64,000 nucleotides of DNA. It comes from Chryseobacterium indologenes. Its GTDB lineage: Bacteria > Bacteroidota > Bacteroidia > Flavobacteriales > Weeksellaceae. The notes under the pieces are model-generated. The model ran no database searches. It saw nothing but the letters and a program-made list of their open reading frames with translations, and was not told the origin of the DNA. The position numbers and the translations under genes were made by a program. Positions 59,941-64,000 of this stretch are shown in pieces (within the stretch, counting starts at the first letter, position 1; each line of letters begins with the position of its first letter). The DNA lies in assembly GCA_002439165.1 (NCBI GenBank), contig DJTE01000005.1, forward strand, positions 1 through 64,000. The letters are read 5' to 3'.

Positions 59941-59943
59941 GAA

Positions 59944-60213
59944 ATGGCTAAAGAATCAATGAAAGCGCGTGAGCGCAAAAGAGAAGCACTAGTTGCTAAA
60001 TACGCTGCTAAAAGACAAGCTCTTAAAGAAGCTGGTGATTATGAAGGACTTCAGAAATTACCTAAAAATGCTTCTCCTGTAAGATTACACAACAGATGTA
60101 AACTGACAGGTAGACCAAGAGGGTACATGAGAACGTTCGGTATTTCCAGAGTAACTTTCAGAGAAATGGCAAACAACGGTCTTATCCCAGGAGTAAGAAA
60201 AGCCAGTTGGTAA
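59944..60213 (+). CDS. rpsN: 30S ribosomal protein S14
   Basis: 89 aa. The zinc-free long form: the end VRLHNRCKLTGRPRGYMRTFGISR keeps a single Cys instead of the CxxC pairs of zinc-type S14. Followed by a 145-base spacer with a strong hairpin. Confidence 0.98.
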   Translation: MAKESMKARERKREALVAKYAAKRQALKEAGDYEGLQKLPKNASPVRLHNRCKLTGRPRGYMRTFGISRVTFREMANNGLIPGVRKASW

Positions 60214-60264
60214 TCATTACAAATTAAAACCGGGACAATTAAGTTGTCAGGATACTAAAGATAA

Positions 60265-60302
60265 AAAATATCAGACCGAAGATTTCTGAAGTCTGATATT
60301 TT
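60265..60302 (+). promoter_or_regulatory. Perfect stem-loop between rpsN and rpsH
   Basis: AAAATATCAGAC against GTCTGATATTTT, 12 perfect pairs with a 14-base loop. The right flank is TACTCTTC, so a T tract is weak. It may be an attenuator, an RNA-processing site, or a binding site for S8, whose gene follows 57 bases later. Confidence 0.7.
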
Positions 60303-60358
60303 ACTCTTCAAGTCTTTTCAATACTGATTGTTCTTTAACCAATAATTATAAAAGAAAA

Positions 60359-60757
60359 ATGGTAACAGATCCAATTTCAGATTTCCTAACAAGAGTAAGG
60401 AACGCACAAAGCGCAGGCCACAAAGTGGTGGAAATTCCTGCATCGAAAATCAAAAAGGAGATTACTAAGATCTTATTTGATCAGGGGTATATCTTAAACT
60501 TCAAGTTTGAAGATAACGCCGTTCAGGGTTCGATCAAAATCGCTTTAAAGTATGATAAGCAAACCAATAAACCGGCTATCAAGTCTATTCAGAGAGCTTC
60601 TAGACCAGGTTTGAGACAGTACAAAGGTTCAGCTGAACTTCCAAGAGTACTAAACGGTTTGGGTATAGCTATCATCTCTACTTCTAAAGGAGTAATGACT
60701 GATAAGAAAGCTAGAGAAGAAAAAGTAGGCGGTGAAGTAATCTGCTATGTTTATTAA
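60359..60757 (+). CDS. rpsH: 30S ribosomal protein S8
   Basis: 132 aa. TDPISDFLTRVRNAQ start, SRPGLRQYKG and ISTSKGVMTDKKAREEKVGGEVICYVY end. uS8 binds 16S helix 21 and in E. coli represses the spc operon. Confidence 0.98.
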   Translation: MVTDPISDFLTRVRNAQSAGHKVVEIPASKIKKEITKILFDQGYILNFKFEDNAVQGSIKIALKYDKQTNKPAIKSIQRASRPGLRQYKGSAELPRVLNGLGIAIISTSKGVMTDKKAREEKVGGEVICYVY

Positions 60758-60774
60758 TTTTTAATCAGAGGAAA

Positions 60775-61320
60775 ATGTCAAGAATTGGTAAAGCAATTAT
60801 AACAATTCCAGCTGGAGTTACCATCACTGAAAACAACGGTGTAGTAACTGTAAAAGGAGCTAAAGGAGAACTTTCTCAGGAGCTTACAGCAGGAATTACT
60901 ATAGAACAGAAAGATGGTGAACTGAACGTAAACAGACCATCTGATTCTAAACAACACAAAGCACTTCACGGTCTGTACAGAGCGTTAATCAACAACATGA
61001 TTGTTGGGGTAAGTGCTGGTTTCGAAAAGAAACTTGAATTAGTAGGGGTAGGATACAGAGCTTCACACGCAGGTCAAAAACTTGAGTTGGCTTTAGGATT
61101 CTCTCACGGTATCGTATTGGAACTTCCAAGCGAAGTAAAAGTGGATACATTGACTGAAAAAGGTAAAAACCCAATTATTACTTTAACGTCTCACGACAAC
61201 CAACTTCTAGGGATGGTAGCTGCAAAGATCCGTTCTTTCAGAAAGCCTGAGCCTTACAAAGGAAAAGGTGTAAGATTCGTAGGAGAAATTGTTAGACGTA
61301 AAGCTGGTAAATCTGCTTAA
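60775..61320 (+). CDS. rplF: 50S ribosomal protein L6
   Basis: 181 aa. Double RNA-binding fold; the end PEPYKGKGVRFVGEIVRRKAGK is the family signature. Near the sarcin-ricin loop. Confidence 0.98.
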   Translation: MSRIGKAIITIPAGVTITENNGVVTVKGAKGELSQELTAGITIEQKDGELNVNRPSDSKQHKALHGLYRALINNMIVGVSAGFEKKLELVGVGYRASHAGQKLELALGFSHGIVLELPSEVKVDTLTEKGKNPIITLTSHDNQLLGMVAAKIRSFRKPEPYKGKGVRFVGEIVRRKAGKSA

Positions 61321-61335
61321 TAAATTATAAGTATT

Positions 61336-61689
61336 ATGGCATTAAGTAAATTAGAAAAAAGAATAAGAATCAAAAGAAGAGTAAGAGGAAAAATCTCTGG
61401 TTCTTCTGAATTGCCAAGATTATCTGTATACAAAAGTAATAAGGAAATTTACGCTCAGTTAATCGACGATAAAGAAGGTAAAACTTTAGCATCTGCTTCT
61501 TCAAGAGAGAAAGGTGTTGACGCTAAAGGAACTAAAACTGAAGTTTCTGTTGCAGTAGGTAAAGCTATCGCTGCTAAAGCTCTTGCTGCAGGAATTGAAA
61601 GTATTGTATTTGACAGAAACGGTTTCGTTTACCACGGTAGAGTAAAAGCTCTGGCTGATGGAGCGAGAGAAGGAGGACTTAAATTCTAA
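61336..61689 (+). CDS. rplR: 50S ribosomal protein L18
   Basis: 117 aa. 5S rRNA partner of L5; RIRIKRRVRGKISG start and FDRNGFVYHGRVKALADGAREGGL end are typical. Confidence 0.98.
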   Translation: MALSKLEKRIRIKRRVRGKISGSSELPRLSVYKSNKEIYAQLIDDKEGKTLASASSREKGVDAKGTKTEVSVAVGKAIAAKALAAGIESIVFDRNGFVYHGRVKALADGAREGGLKF

Positions 61690-61708
61690 TCATTAAATTT
61701 CGGAAAAT

Positions 61709-62230
61709 ATGTTAGGACTAGATAATATAGAAAGAGTAAAACCGGGAGGATTAGAATTAAAAGATCGTCTCGTAGCTGTTAACAGAGTAACAAAAGTAAC
61801 TAAAGGAGGTAGAGCTTTCGGATTTTCTGCTATCGTGGTAGTAGGTAATGAAGACGGAGTAATCGGTCACGGTCTTGGAAAATCTAAAGAAGTAGCTTCT
61901 GCAATCGCTAAAGCTGTTGAAGATGCTAAGAAAAACCTTGTGAAAGTTCCGGTAATGAACCACACTATTCCTCACCAGACTACAGCAAGATACGGAGGTG
62001 CAGATATCTTCTTAAGACCTGCTTCTCACGGTACAGGGCTTATCGCCGGTGGTGCGGTAAGAGCGGTATTGGAATCTGCTGGTATTCACGATATCCTTTC
62101 AAAATCTAAAGGATCTTCTAACCCTCACAACGTGGTGAAAGCTACTTTCAAAGCGTTATTGGATATCAGAAGACCTGAAGAAATCGCTAGAATGAGAGGA
62201 GTTTCTCTAAGTAAAGTGTTTAACGGTTAA
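61709..62230 (+). CDS. rpsE: 30S ribosomal protein S5
   Basis: 173 aa. DRLVAVNRVTKVTKGGRAFGFSAIVVVG dsRBD region, GRIIAGG-like GTGLIAGGAVRAVLE, end RGVSLSKVFNG. Decoding accuracy (ram) protein. Confidence 0.98.
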   Translation: MLGLDNIERVKPGGLELKDRLVAVNRVTKVTKGGRAFGFSAIVVVGNEDGVIGHGLGKSKEVASAIAKAVEDAKKNLVKVPVMNHTIPHQTTARYGGADIFLRPASHGTGLIAGGAVRAVLESAGIHDILSKSKGSSNPHNVVKATFKALLDIRRPEEIARMRGVSLSKVFNG

Positions 62231-62241
62231 TAATTAAAACA

Positions 62242-62418
62242 ATGGCAACAATCAAAGTAAAGCAAGTAAGAAGCGCTATTGGAAGAACAAAAACCCAAAA
62301 GAGAACGCTTGAAGCATTAGGATTAAAAAAACTTCACCAAGTTGTAGAACATGAAGCTACTCCTTCCATCTTAGGAATGATCGCTGCAGTGAGCCACTTA
62401 CTTGAAGTTCAAAAATAA
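62242..62418 (+). CDS. rpmD: 50S ribosomal protein L30
   Basis: 58 aa, a small but complete gene: MATIKVKQVRSAIGRTKTQK start, with an ATG 11 bases after rpsE and a TAA before rplO. The sequence and place (rpsE-rpmD-rplO) identify uL30. Confidence 0.97.
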   Translation: MATIKVKQVRSAIGRTKTQKRTLEALGLKKLHQVVEHEATPSILGMIAAVSHLLEVQK

Positions 62419-62439
62419 TTTTAAAAAAGAGAAATTAAA

Positions 62440-62889
62440 ATGAATTTAAATAACATAAAACCTGCTGCAGGATCTACTTTCAACTCAAAAAGAATTGGTA
62501 GAGGACAGGGTACCGGAAAAGGAGGTACTTCAACAAAAGGTCACAAAGGTCAGAAATCCAGAGCCGGTTATTCTCAGAAAATCGGTTTCGAAGGTGGACA
62601 GATGCCTTTACAAAGAAGATTACCGAAATTCGGATTCAAAAACGTAAACAGAAAAGAGTTTAAAGGAGTGAACCTTGATACGATCCAAACTTTAATCGAG
62701 AACAAATCCATCACCGGAGATATTACGAAAGAAGTTTTAGTAGCAAACGGTATCGTTTCTAAAAACGACTTAGTGAAAATTATGGGTAGAGGAGAATTGA
62801 AATCTGCGGTTTCAATCTCTGCTGACAAATTCACTAAATCTGCTGAAGAGCTTATTGCCAAAGCAGGTGGAAAAGCAATTACCTTATAA
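62440..62889 (+). CDS. rplO: 50S ribosomal protein L15
   Basis: 149 aa. Gly-rich N terminus (GRGQGTGKGGTSTKGHKGQKSRAG) and EGGQMPLQRRLPKFGF are the family marks. It precedes secY by nine bases. Confidence 0.98.
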   Translation: MNLNNIKPAAGSTFNSKRIGRGQGTGKGGTSTKGHKGQKSRAGYSQKIGFEGGQMPLQRRLPKFGFKNVNRKEFKGVNLDTIQTLIENKSITGDITKEVLVANGIVSKNDLVKIMGRGELKSAVSISADKFTKSAEELIAKAGGKAITL

Positions 62890-62898
62890 TACTTACTA

Positions 62899-64000
62899 AT
62901 GAAAGAATTTATACAAACCCTAAAAAATATTTGGAGCCTAAAAGAATTAAGAGAAAAAATTCTCTTTACGTTAGGTATTATCCTTGTGTATAGATTCGCA
63001 TCTTATATCTCACTTCCTGCAATCAACCTTGCAGAGGTGGGAGATCTCTTAGAGCATTATAAAAATCAAGGCGGTAACAAGCAAGGAGCAGGTCTCCTTG
63101 GCTTGCTTTCGTCGTTTACGGGGGGAGCTTTCAGCCACGCTTCCGTAATGGCGTTGGGTATCATGCCTTATATTTCTGCTTCTATTATTGTTCAGTTGAT
63201 GGGAATGGCAATTCCTTATCTTCAGAAGCTTCAGAAAGATGGAGAGTCAGGTAGAAATACATTGAATCAGATTACAAGATGGTTAACGATTGGAGTTTGT
63301 CTCGTACAGGCACCTTCATACCTAACCTCTATTACTCAATTATTCTTACCGTATGCTCAGTTCCAGTCTGCATATTATGTAGAGCCTAATTCAATCATGT
63401 TCTGGTTGCCAAGTATCGTTATCCTGGTTGCCGGTTCAGTATTTGCAATGTGGCTTGGTGAAAAGATTACCGATAAAGGAATCGGAAACGGTATCTCTAT
63501 CCTTATTATGGTGGGGATCCTTTCAAGATTACCTGAGGCATTCGTACAGGAGATGGCCGTGCAGAACGGAAAAGGAGGAATGGGATCTATCATGATCCTT
63601 ATTGAAGTATTATTCTGGATGTTGGTAGTTCTTTTAGCAGTAATCCTATCGGTTGCTGTTAGAAAAATTCCGATTCAGTATGTAAGCAGAGCTCAAGCAA
63701 GAGGAGGTGTAAACAGAAATCTTATGCAGGGAGCAAGACAATGGATCCCGTTGAAAGTGAATGCTGCTGGTGTAATGCCGATTATCTTTGCTCAGGCATT
63801 GATGTTCGTACCAGGATTATTAACGAAATTCGATGAGTCCAATACTTTTCTTGCAGGTTTCAAGAATGTTTTTAGCTGGCAGTACAACGTATTGTTTGCG
63901 CTATTAATTATTATCTTCTCATTTTTCTATACTGCGATTACTATTCCGGTAAACCAGATGGCTGATGATTTGAAGAGAAACGGAGGTTTAGTACCGAAAG
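62899..64000 (+). CDS. secY: Protein translocase subunit SecY (partial)
   Basis: The first 367 codons; the gene runs off the window. From ATG 62899 (MKEFIQTLKNIW). Helix 1 near 24-42, the conserved LGIMPYISASIIVQL of helix 2 (about 86-100), GESGRNTLNQ, ISILIMVGI, and RGGVNRNLMQGARQWIPLKVNAAGVMPIIFA are visible. SecY is the channel of the Sec translocon. As in many bacteria it ends the spc operon. Confidence 0.97.
   Translation, partial: MKEFIQTLKNIWSLKELREKILFTLGIILVYRFASYISLPAINLAEVGDLLEHYKNQGGNKQGAGLLGLLSSFTGGAFSHASVMALGIMPYISASIIVQLMGMAIPYLQKLQKDGESGRNTLNQITRWLTIGVCLVQAPSYLTSITQLFLPYAQFQSAYYVEPNSIMFWLPSIVILVAGSVFAMWLGEKITDKGIGNGISILIMVGILSRLPEAFVQEMAVQNGKGGMGSIMILIEVLFWMLVVLLAVILSVAVRKIPIQYVSRAQARGGVNRNLMQGARQWIPLKVNAAGVMPIIFAQALMFVPGLLTKFDESNTFLAGFKNVFSWQYNVLFALLIIIFSFFYTAITIPVNQMADDLKRNGGLVPK

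Overview
The window looks like a chromosomal piece of a low-GC Bacteroidota bacterium of the Flavobacteriia, most like Chryseobacterium or a close relative (Weeksellaceae). The grounds are gene families (LptD of the flavobacterial type, a type IX secretion sorting domain, a GG-leader peptide, SusC-like iron receptor context), AGA-rich ribosomal codon use, and many promoters of the Bacteroidota type (TTG, 19-20 bases, TAnnTTTG). This assignment is inference from families and promoter grammar, not from a database search.

Layout. 1-1.04 kb: a leftward unit of tRNA-Glu, a small hypothetical gene, rpsT and two identical tRNA-Glu genes, closed by a terminator. 1.3-7.7 kb: envelope genes (amidase, LptD), ridA with a small membrane protein, and an HtrA protease. 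8.1-10.4 kb: trhO, a VOC protein and 5-formyl-THF cyclo-ligase. 10.4-12.6 kb: a membrane-anchored putative regulator with a lipoprotein, and a very Ala/Lys-rich lipoprotein. 12.8-16.8 kb: a leftward group of tRNA/rRNA methyltransferase, CPBP protease, LytTR regulator and rmuC. 16.9-26.0 kb: an OmpR-type two-component system and a CzcCBA/CusCBA-type metal efflux operon, separated by about 1.5 kb of AT-rich debris from a polymorphic toxin plus an apparently intact partner gene. A six-unit, 11-bp-phased direct repeat lies at the efflux promoter and is a good candidate operator for the adjacent response regulator. 26.1-31.0 kb: DUF5995-like protein, Cys-rich GG-leader peptide, esterase, YciI-like lipoprotein, pncB and dps. 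31.2-32.8 kb: a GT-C-like membrane glycosyltransferase.

32.9-36.3 kb is the str operon (rpsL, rpsG, fusA) with rpsJ, ended by a terminator. The rest of the S10-spc operon resumes only at 53.8 kb with its own strong promoter (rplC to secY, running off the end of the window). The 17.5 kb between rpsJ and rplC holds an iron-uptake group (TonB receptor, helical lipoprotein, PepSY membrane protein, low-affinity iron permease family protein), a large secreted repeat protein paired with a barrel-like lipoprotein, a T9SS-sorted protein with YadA-head-like repeats, and a glycerol operon (glpD, glpK, glpF and an outer-membrane protein) with a divergent glpR-type regulator. Two unusual spacers inside the ribosomal operon carry a heptamer tandem repeat (rpsC-rplP) and a perfect 12-bp stem-loop (rpsN-rpsH).

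The points most worth a second look are the broken toxin module lodged between the two-component genes and the efflux operon, the phased operator array, the split S10 operon with its two odd internal spacers, and the orphan Cys-rich GG-leader peptide. I did not find a CRISPR array, an insertion sequence with a transposase, a phage or a complete defence system.
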